A stretch of DNA of 64,000 nucleotides from an uncultured Draconibacterium sp. (GTDB lineage Bacteria > Bacteroidota > Bacteroidia > Bacteroidales > Prolixibacteraceae): assembly GCF_963677575.1 (NCBI RefSeq), contig NZ_OY782038.1, positions 1,984,001 to 2,048,000 on the forward strand. The letters are read 5' to 3'. The translations under genes and the position numbers were made by a program. Below are positions 8,915 to 18,152 of the stretch, in pieces; position 1 is the stretch's first letter, and every line of letters begins with the position of its first letter. A model generated the notes under the pieces. It saw only the letters and a list, made by a program, of their open reading frames with translations. It was not told the DNA's origin and did not search any database.

Positions 8915-9910
8915 TTAGCCTACAATCTTTTCAATCTCATCTTTAACAGCCGGCCATTGTTCATCGGCAAGGTTCGGCCCCATTACTTCCACTACTTTTC
9001 CTGAAACAAGTGCAGCAATCTTGCCACATTTTTCCAGGTCGTAGCCATTTGTAAGGCCATAAAAGAATCCGGCTGCGTACGCATCGCCTGCTCCGGTGGT
9101 ATCCAGTGCATTGGCAGGAATTACTCCAACACGAGCAACGGCATCACCTTGTTTTATCATCGAACCGTCTTTACCCACTTTTACAACGGCAATTTTATCA
9201 CCTTGTGCAATTTCGTGTAGCGCCGCTTCCGGATCCAAGCCGGTGTACGATTTAGCTTCTTCTTCGTTGGCAAAAACAATATCTACATAATCACGGATCA
9301 GCTCTTTCAGAAAATCGAGATTGGCTTCCACCACGTTAAAACTCGACAGGTCGACAGCGATTTTTACACCCGCCTTTTTGGCAGCTACGGCACAGGCTTT
9401 AATCAGGTCGTGATTAAAAACCAAGTAACCTTCAATGTATACATATTCGTAACCGATAAACAGGTCTTCTGTTACTTCATCGGGAAGCATTTCGGCAGCA
9501 GCGCCAAGGTAAGTTGCCATCGTACGTTCCGAATCAGGACTTACCAATCCCATCACTCTTCCGGTAGCATTTTCACTGTGAAACAAGTGCGTTTTTACGC
9601 CGCGTTTTTCAAAGTCGTTACGAAAAAGATCACCCAATTCATCGCGACCAATTTTCCCCATATATCCGGCATTTCCGCCAAGGTTGGCTAAAGCACGAAT
9701 CGAATTGGCAACCGATCCTCCGGTAGCCAGCTCGCTCTTTTCAGAATAAGTAGCATCGTAAATCGTTTTCGACTGATCGGCATCAACCAGTGTCATACTG
9801 CCGCGCGGTAACCCAAACTGTTCAAGCAATGAATCGTTCTCCAAAACCGAAATCACATCAACCAAAGCGTTGCCCATGCCCAGCACAGCAGGAATATTTT
9901 GTTTTGTCAT
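8915..9910 (-). CDS. PfkB family (adenosine kinase-like) sugar kinase
   Basis: 331-residue ribokinase-fold kinase. The N-terminal half has the TGGSVANSIRALANLG substrate and dimer region, and the C-terminal half the DTTGAGDAYAAGFFYG PfkB signature with the catalytic Asp. Overall sequence resembles the adenosine kinase-like clade common in Bacteroidota, but the substrate (adenosine, inosine, ribose or another sugar) is not certain. It is convergent with the deoxynucleoside kinase gene, with the cloverleaf repeat between them. Confidence 0.85.
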   Translation of the reverse strand: MTKQNIPAVLGMGNALVDVISVLENDSLLEQFGLPRGSMTLVDADQSKTIYDATYSEKSELATGGSVANSIRALANLGGNAGYMGKIGRDELGDLFRNDFEKRGVKTHLFHSENATGRVMGLVSPDSERTMATYLGAAAEMLPDEVTEDLFIGYEYVYIEGYLVFNHDLIKACAVAAKKAGVKIAVDLSSFNVVEANLDFLKELIRDYVDIVFANEEEAKSYTGLDPEAALHEIAQGDKIAVVKVGKDGSMIKQGDAVARVGVIPANALDTTGAGDAYAAGFFYGLTNGYDLEKCGKIAALVSGKVVEVMGPNLADEQWPAVKDEIEKIVG

Positions 9911-10151
9911 TTTTATAAAATTTTAAGTGCCGCAAATATCAGCATTTTTATCGAAGTGAAAAAACCAAGGCTTCAGATAAACTGCTCATCCTTTTTAACT
10001 AAACGCCTCCGTTGTCATTAAAATTTCGAAGGAATTTACATCTTTTTGTTATTTTTACAATATGAAATAAAATTGTTCGTGTTTTTATAAGAACGGTATG
10101 CTATTTTGCACCCGCTACAGAACTGAAAGAATTAATAAATCGAAATATATA

Positions 10152-12434
10152 ATGAACTACAAAATCACAATCGTAATGCTTTTTGCAGTAATGCTTGGGG
10201 CATGTACACAGAAATCACCTGAAAAAGAAACTTTCACCTCATCGTTGTTGCAGTACGACGAACAAATCGATGGTATCATTTCGCAAATGACACTGGAAGA
10301 AAAAGTAAACATGCTACACGGAAAGTACATGTTTGTATCGGCCGGTGTTGAGCGCCTTGGTATTGCCGACATGGTTTATGCCGACGGACCGTTTGGAATT
10401 CGTGAAGAAATGGAACCAAAAGGCTGGAATCCACTTGGCTGGGAAACCGACAAAGCCACTTTCTTCCCTACCGGATCGGCACTGGCAGCAACCTGGAGTC
10501 CGGAATTGGCTTATGCTTACGGAACAGGAATGGCCAAAGAAGCCCGGTTGCGCGGAAAAGATGTAATTCTTGGGCCGGCCATTAACATCCAGCGAATTCC
10601 AACCGGCGGGCGTACGTACGAGTACATGAGCGAGGATCCTTTTCTGAGCTCGCAACTGGCGGTGCAATACACCAAAGGTGCGCAGGACAATGGTGCTGCG
10701 GCGTGTTTAAAACACTATGCACTTAACAACCAGGAAGACAACCGCGGAACAGTAAACGTGATTGTTGGCGAACGTGCCATGCGCGAGATTTACCTGCCAC
10801 CTTTTAAAGCTGCTGTTCAGGAGGCTGATGCTTACAGTGTTATGTCGGCTTACAACAAAGTTAACGGCTGGTGGTGCGCCGAAAACGACGTACTGTTGAA
10901 CCAGATCCTTCGTGATGAATGGGGATTTGGTGGTTTTGTAGTGTCGGACTGGAGCGGTACACACTCAACTGTTGAGTCGGTAAAACACGGATTGAACGTT
11001 GAAATGCCCGACAGCAAATATTTAGGAGAGGCGCTACTTGACTCTGTAAAAGCCGGTGCAGTTTCGGAAGAAGTGATCGACCAGCGTGTGCGCGAAATTC
11101 TTCGTGTGCGTTTGGCTATCGATCCGGTTCCAACAGAAGAGGCCAACCAGGTTGTAACTTCTCAACCCGAAAGCCAGCAAATTGCTTACGATGTTGCTTG
11201 TAAATCGGTAGTGTTGTTGAAAAACGAAGGTATTCTTCCACTCGATCTTAGCAAAAAACCACTGATCGCTGTAATTGGCGAAAATGCGGTACGCGAAATG
11301 GGAAGCGGCGGTATTGGTGCAGGCGTAAAAACGCTGTACGAGGTTACGCCACTTGAAGGATTGAAAAACAAAATTGGCGACAAAGCCGAAATTCAATATG
11401 CGCAGGGTTATGTTCCGGTAGAGTTGGATTACGAAGCCATTTTTGGAAACAAACCTCAGGAAAAGATCGACCGTGAGGAAAAGGAAAAAGCGATCCTGAA
11501 TAAAAAACTGAATAAGGAAGCTGTTGAGCTGGCGGCCAAAGCCGATATCGTTCTGTTTATTGGTGGCGATAACCGTGCCGTGGAAACCGAAGCCAACGAC
11601 CGCGAAAACATCTTCCTGCCATCGGGGCAGGATGATTTGATAAAACAAATTAGTGAGGTAAACGAAAATATTGTAACGGTGCTGGTTAGTGGCGCGCCCA
11701 ACGATTTAAACACAGTAAAACCACTGTCGAAAGCCTTGTTGCAATCGTGGTTTAACGGGACCGAAGGCGGAAATGCACTGGCCGACATCCTTGTTGGAAA
11801 CATTTCGCCAAGCGGACGTTTGCCGTTTACTCTGCCCATTAAGCTGGAAGATTCGCCGGCTTACGCGCTGGGTAATTATCCGCAGGGTGCCAAAAAAGGC
11901 GACATCTTTGTTGACCTTGTTGACGAGAAAGAATCGGAAGCACATGCTGCCGACGGCAACCAGACGGACGACCCAAACACGGCTTACTACTCGGAAGAAT
12001 CGCTGGTGGGGTACCGCTGGTTCGACACCAAAAACAAGCCGGTAATGTATCCGTTTGGTTACGGTTTATCGTACACCGAGTTTGCTTATGCCGATTTGAA
12101 TACGACGCAGGAAACTTACGGAGCAGACGAAACCATTTCGCTATCGTTTAACCTGAGCAATACCGGAGAAATGGCTGCCGAAGAAGTGGTTCAGGTTTAT
12201 GTACACCGCATTAATCCATCGGTTGAATGGCCGTTTAAAGAGCTAAAAGCTTTTACACGCGTAGCACTTGATCCGGGCAAAAGCCAGACGGTAACCCTTG
12301 AAATTCCGGTAGAAAAACTGCAATACTGGAATGAAGAACTACACGCCTGGAACGACGACCTGTGCAATATTGAATTGCTGGTTGGTGCCTCATCAGGCGA
12401 TATCCGTTTGAAGAAACAAATTTCATTGAAATAA
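10152..12434 (+). CDS. glycoside hydrolase family 3 beta-glucosidase-type lipoprotein
   Basis: About 760-residue exported enzyme that should remove beta-linked glucose or related sugars from oligosaccharides. The N-terminus is a lipoprotein signal peptide with lipobox LGAC at residues about 17-20. The N-terminal TIM-barrel contains KHYALNNQE and VVSDWSG; the Asp near residue 266 is the expected nucleophile. A five-stranded alpha/beta C-terminal domain follows, then a FnIII-like domain ending the protein. The frame is open upstream to 10098, but the ATG at 10152 gives the proper signal. It stands alone, with no SusC/SusD pair beside it, and has its own terminator at 12513. Confidence 0.9.
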   Translation: MNYKITIVMLFAVMLGACTQKSPEKETFTSSLLQYDEQIDGIISQMTLEEKVNMLHGKYMFVSAGVERLGIADMVYADGPFGIREEMEPKGWNPLGWETDKATFFPTGSALAATWSPELAYAYGTGMAKEARLRGKDVILGPAINIQRIPTGGRTYEYMSEDPFLSSQLAVQYTKGAQDNGAAACLKHYALNNQEDNRGTVNVIVGERAMREIYLPPFKAAVQEADAYSVMSAYNKVNGWWCAENDVLLNQILRDEWGFGGFVVSDWSGTHSTVESVKHGLNVEMPDSKYLGEALLDSVKAGAVSEEVIDQRVREILRVRLAIDPVPTEEANQVVTSQPESQQIAYDVACKSVVLLKNEGILPLDLSKKPLIAVIGENAVREMGSGGIGAGVKTLYEVTPLEGLKNKIGDKAEIQYAQGYVPVELDYEAIFGNKPQEKIDREEKEKAILNKKLNKEAVELAAKADIVLFIGGDNRAVETEANDRENIFLPSGQDDLIKQISEVNENIVTVLVSGAPNDLNTVKPLSKALLQSWFNGTEGGNALADILVGNISPSGRLPFTLPIKLEDSPAYALGNYPQGAKKGDIFVDLVDEKESEAHAADGNQTDDPNTAYYSEESLVGYRWFDTKNKPVMYPFGYGLSYTEFAYADLNTTQETYGADETISLSFNLSNTGEMAAEEVVQVYVHRINPSVEWPFKELKAFTRVALDPGKSQTVTLEIPVEKLQYWNEELHAWNDDLCNIELLVGASSGDIRLKKQISLK

Positions 12435-12512
12435 GTGATTTTACCCTGAGGCAAAACTACAACCGACAAAAAGTGGTTTAGCCAAAGTAAAATAGTTTTC
12501 ATAAAAGTTCTT

Positions 12513-12544
12513 AAGCCCGGTTTTGTGCCGGGCTTTTGTTTTCT
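12513..12544 (+). terminator. rho-independent terminator after the GH3 glycosidase
   Basis: AAGCCCGG (12513-12520) pairs perfectly with CCGGGCTT (12528-12535) across a 7 nt loop, and TTGTTTTC follows. Confidence 0.85.
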
Positions 12545-12681
12545 CCCTCTAAATCATTCATTCCAAATTACTTTCAGTGCATTTTTGCCAAATCCCAAAC
12601 AATAAATTTCTTAAACCAGCTTAATTTTCAGAACAATTGCCCCCATTACCTTTGTTACCTTGTGTAAAAGATAAATTCACG

Positions 12682-13956
12682 ATGAAAAACACCAAAAAGA
12701 TTGTTATTGTGGGAGGAGGTTTTGCAGGTTTGGAACTTGTGAAACAATTGGGGAATTCAAACAACTACAAGGTTGTTTTGGTGGACAGTAACAACTATAA
12801 TTTTTTTCCGCCATTAATTTACCAGGTATCCACCGGTTTTATGGAACCGTCGGCTATAAGTTACCCGTTTCGTAAAATTCTGCGAAAATTTAAAAACGCC
12901 GGATTTCGACTGGGAACTCTTGAAAAAGTTGTGCCCGAAGAAAATAAGATTATATTGAGCAACGGCGAACTGGAATACGATATTTTAGTAATGGGAACCG
13001 GCACCGAAACCAACTTCTTTGGAAACAAAAACATCGAAAGAGATAGTTTACCAATGAAAACGATAAGCGATTCATTGTCGCTGCGAAATGTTATTCTAAC
13101 CCGGCTCGATCGCGCCACAAGAATACAGGATGAAGTAGAGCGGAGAAAACACCTCACTTTTGTTATTGCCGGTGCCGGGCCTACCGGAGTTGAGCTTTCG
13201 GGCATTTTGGCAGAAATGAGAAGTTCAATAATTATAAAAGATTATCCTGAATTAAAGAAATCAGATCTTGGTGAAATAAGCCTGATCGATGGTCAGGATT
13301 CCGTTTTAGCCCCCATGTCGAAACAAGCCCAGCAGTACACGGCTAAAAAATTATCGGAACTGGGTGTAAAATTGATCATGAATACCATGGTGAAAGACTT
13401 TCGCAACGAAATGGTGTATTTGTCGAATGGAAAGGAAATTCCATCGAAAAACCTGATCTGGGCAGCCGGAGTTTCGGCAAAAACATTTCCGGGATTCTCT
13501 GAAGATTGTTTTGGAGCCGGTAAACGGTTAAAAACGAATCAATTTAATCAGGTCCACTCGTACAACAATATTTATGCTTTAGGCGACTGCGCCCTAGTTA
13601 TTGGCGATAAAAATTACCCCAACGGACACCCGCAACTGGCACAACCCGCCTTGCAACAGGCAAAAAATCTGGCCAAAAACTTAATGCGAAAAGACAGTGA
13701 CTGGAAGCCGTTTCATTACACCGACAAAGGTTCGCTGGCAATAATCGGGAGAAACAAAGCAGTGCTCGATTTCCCGGGGCAGAGATACTCTGTAAAAGGT
13801 TTTAGCGCCTGGCTTATCTGGATTTTTGTGCACATTATGGGACTGGTAAACTTTAAAAACAAAGCACGAACCTTGTACAACTGGCTGGGGTATTACATTT
13901 ACAAAGACCAATATTTCAGGATGATTATTAAACCAACGGAAAGAGAGAACAGATAA
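12682..13956 (+). CDS. ndh: type II NADH dehydrogenase (NAD(P)/FAD-dependent oxidoreductase)
   Basis: 424-residue monotopic membrane flavoprotein that passes electrons from NADH to quinone without pumping protons. The FAD dinucleotide fold VIVGGGFAGLE is at the N-terminus, a second nucleotide-binding motif AGAGPTGVELSG lies near residue 160, and then come AAGV and YALGDCA, where the Asp contacts FAD. A QPALQQAKNLAKNL segment and a hydrophobic, tryptophan-rich C-terminal part should attach it to the membrane. The true start is the ATG at 12682 although the frame is open from 12637. The downstream side is the boundary of the accessory island. Confidence 0.88.
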   Translation: MKNTKKIVIVGGGFAGLELVKQLGNSNNYKVVLVDSNNYNFFPPLIYQVSTGFMEPSAISYPFRKILRKFKNAGFRLGTLEKVVPEENKIILSNGELEYDILVMGTGTETNFFGNKNIERDSLPMKTISDSLSLRNVILTRLDRATRIQDEVERRKHLTFVIAGAGPTGVELSGILAEMRSSIIIKDYPELKKSDLGEISLIDGQDSVLAPMSKQAQQYTAKKLSELGVKLIMNTMVKDFRNEMVYLSNGKEIPSKNLIWAAGVSAKTFPGFSEDCFGAGKRLKTNQFNQVHSYNNIYALGDCALVIGDKNYPNGHPQLAQPALQQAKNLAKNLMRKDSDWKPFHYTDKGSLAIIGRNKAVLDFPGQRYSVKGFSAWLIWIFVHIMGLVNFKNKARTLYNWLGYYIYKDQYFRMIIKPTERENR

Positions 13957-14214
13957 ACAAAAGTTTAAAGCCCAAAAGCAACGCCTGACGAGATTTAAAC
14001 AAATATTTAAGCCGTGAAATGAGCATCCGGCAAGGTTTATACAAACGTTTAAGCCTTGAAAGGTAACGCCGGAAACCGTTTAAACTTAAATTTAATCCTT
14101 AAAAGGAAGAGCACAAGTAAATAAACAGAAGTTTAAGGGCTTACAGGAGCACCGCCAACGTTTAAACAAAAGTTTAAACCCAAAAACAGTCCTCTCCTTT
14201 AAACTTTTGTTTAT
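13953..14214. repeat. degenerate 41-43 bp tandem repeat, six direct copies plus one inverted
   Basis: Non-coding block right after the NADH dehydrogenase gene. A core close to TTTAAACAAAAGTTTAAGCC recurs with starts near 13953, 13994, 14036, 14079, 14120 and 14161, at spacings of 41, 42, 43, 41 and 41 bp. The sequence between cores is also loosely shared (a GAAAGGNAACGCCGG-like stretch). A seventh core at 14198-14214 is inverted and closes the block, so copies six and seven can form a hairpin. Stop codons in the cores exclude a protein repeat. The copies are diverged, and function is unknown. Confidence 0.75.
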
Positions 14215-14375
14215 GCCTCCAAACTGTTTTTCGAAATGTCATCGAAAAAACATTATATTTAATGCAATAAAAAACCAAGCCATTGAATACGTACCCTGAA
14301 ATAACAACAATGATGATGCACACTAGTTGTGCGTCAGCTAAACTCAGAATTTAAAAAAATGAAAATACTATTGAA

Positions 14376-14942
14376 ATGAAAAGATTTACAATTTTAGTAA
14401 TCACGATTTTATTAAATATGAATTTGTTTGCTCAAGTTCAAATTGAGAAAAACCAAAATGATTTGTATCAGGTAAATGAAAATTATATTAGAACATATCG
14501 AATTTTTCCAACAACAAATATGTGGTATTTTATCAAAATGAATACACGGACTGGACAAATGTGGCAAATTGAATTTGACCAAAAAGAAACAAATCAACTA
14601 GAGATTCCTTTGAATAGTTTATCATTAGTTGAAAAACAAGAGGAAGTGGACAACAGGTTTATACTCTATCCAACTCAAAATAGTTGGAATTTCTTACTGC
14701 TAGACCAAATAAATGGGAAAATATGGCAAGTTAGTTGGGATATAAAACCTGAAAAAAACAAGATTATGCCTCTAAACAATTCTTCTCTCATTGAGAAACA
14801 AAATATAGCCGACAATAGATTCACTCTCTATCCAACTCAAAATATATGGAATTTCTTACTTCTTGATAAAATAAACGGCAACATTTGGCAGGTTCGTTGG
14901 TCAACAAAATCTGAAGAAGGAGGAATTATATCAATTCAGTAA
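14376..14942 (+). CDS. hypothetical secreted protein with three tandem repeats
   Basis: 188-residue protein with a signal peptide ending at NLFAQ (residues about 1-19). The mature part is almost entirely three copies of a 45-50 residue unit of the type RFxLYPTQNxWNFLLLDxINGxIWQVxW; the first copy is the most diverged (YRIFPTTNMWYFIKMN). The aromatic, beta-rich repeats look like blades or strands of a small beta-structure. I recognise no functional family. It is the first cargo gene of the AT-rich island, and its base composition is clearly lower in GC than the flanking ndh gene. Confidence 0.7.
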   Translation: MKRFTILVITILLNMNLFAQVQIEKNQNDLYQVNENYIRTYRIFPTTNMWYFIKMNTRTGQMWQIEFDQKETNQLEIPLNSLSLVEKQEEVDNRFILYPTQNSWNFLLLDQINGKIWQVSWDIKPEKNKIMPLNNSSLIEKQNIADNRFTLYPTQNIWNFLLLDKINGNIWQVRWSTKSEEGGIISIQ

Positions 14943-14971
14943 GTAATTTCGTTTATGAAACAAGAAAAAGC

Positions 14972-15114
14972 CGAACGTACAACAAATTGTAAATTGCATT
15001 GTGGGGTTCATGGTATGTCGTTCGCTGAATTCTCGTTTCACAATTCCGTGTCCTTCGGACAGAACCGCTTTTCGAAATCCGCCCCAACAACAATGTACCA
15101 GCCGTTATGGCGTA
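14972..15114. repeat. foldback separator 1 of the accessory island
   Basis: Non-coding. TTGTAAATTGCATT-GTGGGGTTC (14987-15009) pairs imperfectly with GAAATCCGCCCCAACAACAA (from 15074), and a GTCC-TTC-GGAC hairpin (15050-15060) sits at the tip. It shares TTGTAAATTGC with separator 2 and TGCAT(T)GTGGGGTTC with separator 3. An open frame runs through it, but it follows the inverted repeats and I do not regard it as a gene. Confidence 0.55.
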
Positions 15115-15158
15115 GAATTTGGATAGCATATTACAACAAGCAAATTATTTAAAATTTG

Positions 15159-16046
15159 ATGTCTAAAAGTAAACTTAACAATCTCAAATACCATATACAA
15201 TGGTTAATTATTCAAATAATTACTTGGTCGTCATATCACCTTTCAATAAACATCAAGCTTTGGGAAATACTTCTATTCCCTGTTACTTTTCTGCGAATAG
15301 TAGCAAACCATAAAAAATGGGAAACATATATCGAATACAAAAACATTATCGGAAATAACAAAAATGGGATACAATTTATTATCAATACCTATACAAGGAA
15401 AATTTCAAACAGCATACTCTCAAGAGTTCTGTATTCATATCCCGATTATTTTTCAAAATATGTAATCCTTAAAGGGGAGCATTATGTAAAAGATCTCCAA
15501 CATAGCAATAAAGGGGTATTGGTGATTGGCAACCATGGAGGACCATTTATGTTACAAACATTCCTGTTCTCCAAGATATTTAACATCCCTCTCAGTTCGT
15601 ATTCCGCTTCATGGTTGAAAAATAATAAGAATTTTGGTGAAGAAATAAATCAGCTTATAGAAGAATCTCCGGTATATTTTACGGGGGAAGAAAAAAAATT
15701 TTTAAACGCATTATTGTCAGGAGAATGGATAAATATACTTCTTGATGTGACTGTCAATTCTCATCACTCTCCCAATTGCGTATTTGCTAATCATAATATT
15801 CAATTTTCCAAATTTCCATTCCGTATTGCATTAAAATACGATATTCCAATTCTCTATGTCGAAATTAAAAGAGAAGAAAAAGGAAATAAAATACAAATAA
15901 ATATTCAACCTATTAATAATTTTTTAAATGCAGAAGAAGGATTAAATAAATATGTACAATATTTAGAGTCAACAATATTTTCAGACAATTATTCAAACAC
16001 ATTAATGCCTTTTGTATTGAAAGGTACAAAAACAACTACAGTATGA
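15159..16046 (+). CDS. LpxL/HtrB-like acyltransferase family protein (atypical motif)
   Basis: 295-residue protein resembling the lysophospholipid/lipid A acyltransferase (LPLAT) superfamily. It has hydrophobic N-terminal helices (residues about 10-50) and a GVLVIGNHGGPF segment at 119-130 in the position of the catalytic motif. In the usual HX4(D/E) motif an acid stands five residues after the His; here His126 is followed at +5 by Met131, so catalysis may differ or be lost. The radical SAM gene starts inside the stop codon (ATGA overlap at 16043), so the two form one unit. The ATG at 15159 is chosen over TTG at 15156. The DNA is very AT-rich compared with the genome, suggesting transfer. Confidence 0.65.
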   Translation: MSKSKLNNLKYHIQWLIIQIITWSSYHLSINIKLWEILLFPVTFLRIVANHKKWETYIEYKNIIGNNKNGIQFIINTYTRKISNSILSRVLYSYPDYFSKYVILKGEHYVKDLQHSNKGVLVIGNHGGPFMLQTFLFSKIFNIPLSSYSASWLKNNKNFGEEINQLIEESPVYFTGEEKKFLNALLSGEWINILLDVTVNSHHSPNCVFANHNIQFSKFPFRIALKYDIPILYVEIKREEKGNKIQINIQPINNFLNAEEGLNKYVQYLESTIFSDNYSNTLMPFVLKGTKTTTV

Positions 16047-17155
16047 AATCAGGAATTTTAAACTACTATGATTTGAAAAATATGAAAGAGCAATTCAAAT
16101 TACAATCTAAATTGAATTTAGCGCGGATCAAGTCAAAAACAAACAAACATTTCAATATTGCACAGAACGACTCATTAACACTGGTTATTGCACAAGGATG
16201 TAAAAACAACTGCAAATCTTGCTGTAGAACATTTTCGGGCAACAGTAAGATGAATCCTCTGTTGTTTAATCATATGTTAGATTATGCCCATAGGCATTTC
16301 CATAGTGTGAGTATTACAGGAGGAGAACCCACGGAACATTTTGATTTAATCACTAAATATGCAGGAAACTATCCTGACTTGAGAATAAATATTACTACAA
16401 ATGGAGAAAATTTTAATGATGAAATAATAAAATTATTAAAAACCACACCAAATCTTTTTCCCTTGATAAGCTTGAATGGAATAGAAGAAGTACACGACAA
16501 ATCACGATGCGATGGAAGTTTTAAAAAAGTGTATGAATCTATACAAAGATTAATAAACAACCGTATTCCTTTTGGAGTTCTTAGTGTAATTAATCAACAA
16601 AATATTTCTCAGATACTTTCTTCTGAGTTTCCTGAATTTATAAATAAAATAGGAGCATGTACATTAGAACTCTTTCAATATTATCCAGTGGGAAATAATA
16701 AATCCGATTTTAAAAATTTAATGTTATCAAGCGAACAAATAGACGAAGCCATAAAATCTAGAAATAATCTTTTTATAGATAATCCATATGATTTCTTGTT
16801 TAGATCGGCACAGTTATCATCAAAAAGATGTCATCGTGAAATTCAAATAAATGTAGATGGATCTATTTCATACTGTCCCTTTAGCATCTGGGGATTAGAA
16901 AAAGTATCCGAATCCGATTCGGATGAAACTATTCTTCAAAAAATAAATCGTCACCTGGATAAATGGGATACTTTAACATCAAAATCACCTGCATTTTGTC
17001 CTTTGCAATCGAATACCGCTGAATACATAAATTTTTTCGAAAAGAATGGAAATCAACACTCCCCTTCGACTGGAATTCTAAATAAAACATCAAATACATT
17101 CAAGAGTTATTGCGCGGCAGCTAAAAAGGCAAAAATGCTTGGAGAACAAAAATGA
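16043..17155 (+). CDS. radical SAM protein with SPASM-like C-terminus
   Basis: 370-residue protein. The radical SAM cluster motif CX3CX2C is Cys53-Cys57-Cys60 (GCKNNCKSC). The SAM-binding SITGGEP segment follows, then a glycine/asparagine-rich TTNGE strand. The C-terminal part has further cysteines in a CHREIQINVDGSISYCPF context and a CPLQ, like a SPASM or twitch domain holding an auxiliary 4Fe-4S cluster. Such enzymes often modify peptides or make cofactors; the substrate here is unknown, and I found no convincing precursor peptide beside it. It overlaps the acyltransferase gene by 4 bp, which argues for a shared pathway. Confidence 0.75.
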   Translation: MKSGILNYYDLKNMKEQFKLQSKLNLARIKSKTNKHFNIAQNDSLTLVIAQGCKNNCKSCCRTFSGNSKMNPLLFNHMLDYAHRHFHSVSITGGEPTEHFDLITKYAGNYPDLRINITTNGENFNDEIIKLLKTTPNLFPLISLNGIEEVHDKSRCDGSFKKVYESIQRLINNRIPFGVLSVINQQNISQILSSEFPEFINKIGACTLELFQYYPVGNNKSDFKNLMLSSEQIDEAIKSRNNLFIDNPYDFLFRSAQLSSKRCHREIQINVDGSISYCPFSIWGLEKVSESDSDETILQKINRHLDKWDTLTSKSPAFCPLQSNTAEYINFFEKNGNQHSPSTGILNKTSNTFKSYCAAAKKAKMLGEQK

Positions 17156-17183
17156 CTTATCGTAAAGAAATAATAAATAGAAT

Positions 17184-17320
17184 AACGCCATAGGTTTTGT
17201 AAATTGCCATGCAGTATTGGTGCAGATTGTCGCCTCGGATTCCCTCCTGATTGTTTCAGTCTGTGCAGGACGGGCAATCATCCGCAATCCGCAACGACAA
17301 CATATAATTTGCCGTTTAAT
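17184..17320. repeat. foldback separator 2 of the accessory island
   Basis: Non-coding imperfect palindrome. The left arm starts TTGTAAATTGCCATGCAG (17197 onward) and includes GTGCAGATTGTCG; the right arm GCAATCCGCAACGACAACA...AATTTGCC (17284-17313) pairs with it with mismatches. It is related to separators 1 and 3. The following stretch to 17518 contains only a weak GTTTTGG...CCAAAAC inverted repeat and no gene I can support. Confidence 0.55.
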
Positions 17321-17518
17321 CGCTCATGAAAACAGTTTTGGTTTTGACAGATTTTTGTTTTTTAAGAGAGAACCAGAATTTTGACCAAAACGTTCATTTT
17401 TAAGTTTGACAAAACCTGCAATTGGAAACGTATTCATGGACAGAATTTTAAAACTTGCTGACACGTCGTCATTGAATCAGGAGAAAAAATTTTAAGTCAT
17501 TATAAAAACAGAAAATAT

Positions 17519-18004
17519 ATGAGCTTACTAAAATATTCGAACACCGAAGAAAAGACAATTCATGTAGATTCGGATTTATATATTGATTCTTTCAAGAAAA
17601 AAATTCAAGAAACATTAAGAAACTTTGAAGCCCAATCAGAAATTCAAAACGATACGATAAAATTCAAAAGAATTGTGAGAAATACAACACATTCCGGACA
17701 GAATAAAATTGAAGCGATGAAAATAGTAAGAGAAGGATTAATTAGGATTGAAAGAATTGATTCAACGAAAATTAGAATATTCTGGGAAGCTAAGTTGGAT
17801 TCATTATTGTTTTTATCCATCTCAATTGGACTGGTAATCGGGTTAATTGCCGGATTTGCCAGTTCAATGATAATAATCTCAATAATTATTGGATTACTAT
17901 TTTCGACAATAACATATTTTATTGGGTGTTCGATAGTAAAATCAAAAGTTGATGAAATTGTAGCAACATCAATTTTACCAGAAACTGAAAACCAAGCCGA
18001 TTGA
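17519..18004 (+). CDS. hypothetical two-helix membrane protein
   Basis: 161-residue protein with a charged soluble N-terminal half (about residues 1-95) and two closely spaced transmembrane helices (about 97-145), ending in a short hydrophilic tail. No motif is recognised. AT-rich and located between separators 2 and 3, it looks like a cargo gene of the island. The following gene tail (18003-18128) overlaps its last codon in another frame. Confidence 0.6.
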   Translation: MSLLKYSNTEEKTIHVDSDLYIDSFKKKIQETLRNFEAQSEIQNDTIKFKRIVRNTTHSGQNKIEAMKIVREGLIRIERIDSTKIRIFWEAKLDSLLFLSISIGLVIGLIAGFASSMIIISIIIGLLFSTITYFIGCSIVKSKVDEIVATSILPETENQAD

Positions 18005-18128
18005 TTTACACACCAGGATTAATGAATGGATAAAAGAACATGATATTTTTAAGGAAACAGTCGGAATAAATGACGTAAATATTTTAATAGAAACTGCAAG
18101 AGAATTACCTTTAGATATTGAATATTAA
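18003..18128 (+). pseudogene. C-terminal remnant of an unidentified gene
   Basis: An open frame without a start codon encodes about 41 residues of protein-like sequence (DLHTRINEWIKEHDIF..., ending TARELPLDIEY) directly after the membrane-protein gene. Amino-acid composition is that of a real soluble protein, but its upstream part is missing. I infer the leftover tail of a gene lost when the island was rearranged; the family is not recognised. Confidence 0.4.
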
Positions 18129-18152
18129 TACAACCTCAAAAAAAGGATAGAA

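Noticed and set aside
10098..10151. Longer N-terminus of the GH3 glycosidase
   Set aside because: The extra residues precede a proper lipoprotein signal peptide, so the ATG at 10152 is the start.
13953..14214. CRISPR array
   Set aside because: The period of 41-43 bp with 20 bp cores looks CRISPR-like at first, but the cores are diverged, the spacers resemble each other, the last copy is inverted and no cas genes are near.
14955..15152. 65-residue open frame between the repeat protein and the acyltransferase
   Set aside because: It runs straight through both arms of a foldback sequence, has an odd composition and is better explained as a non-coding separator. It was also considered as a radical SAM precursor peptide, but it has no leader/core pattern.
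17325..17402. Short peptide gene starting at the ATG near 17326
   Set aside because: Only about 25 codons, low-complexity, within an inverted-repeat-containing spacer and without supporting context.
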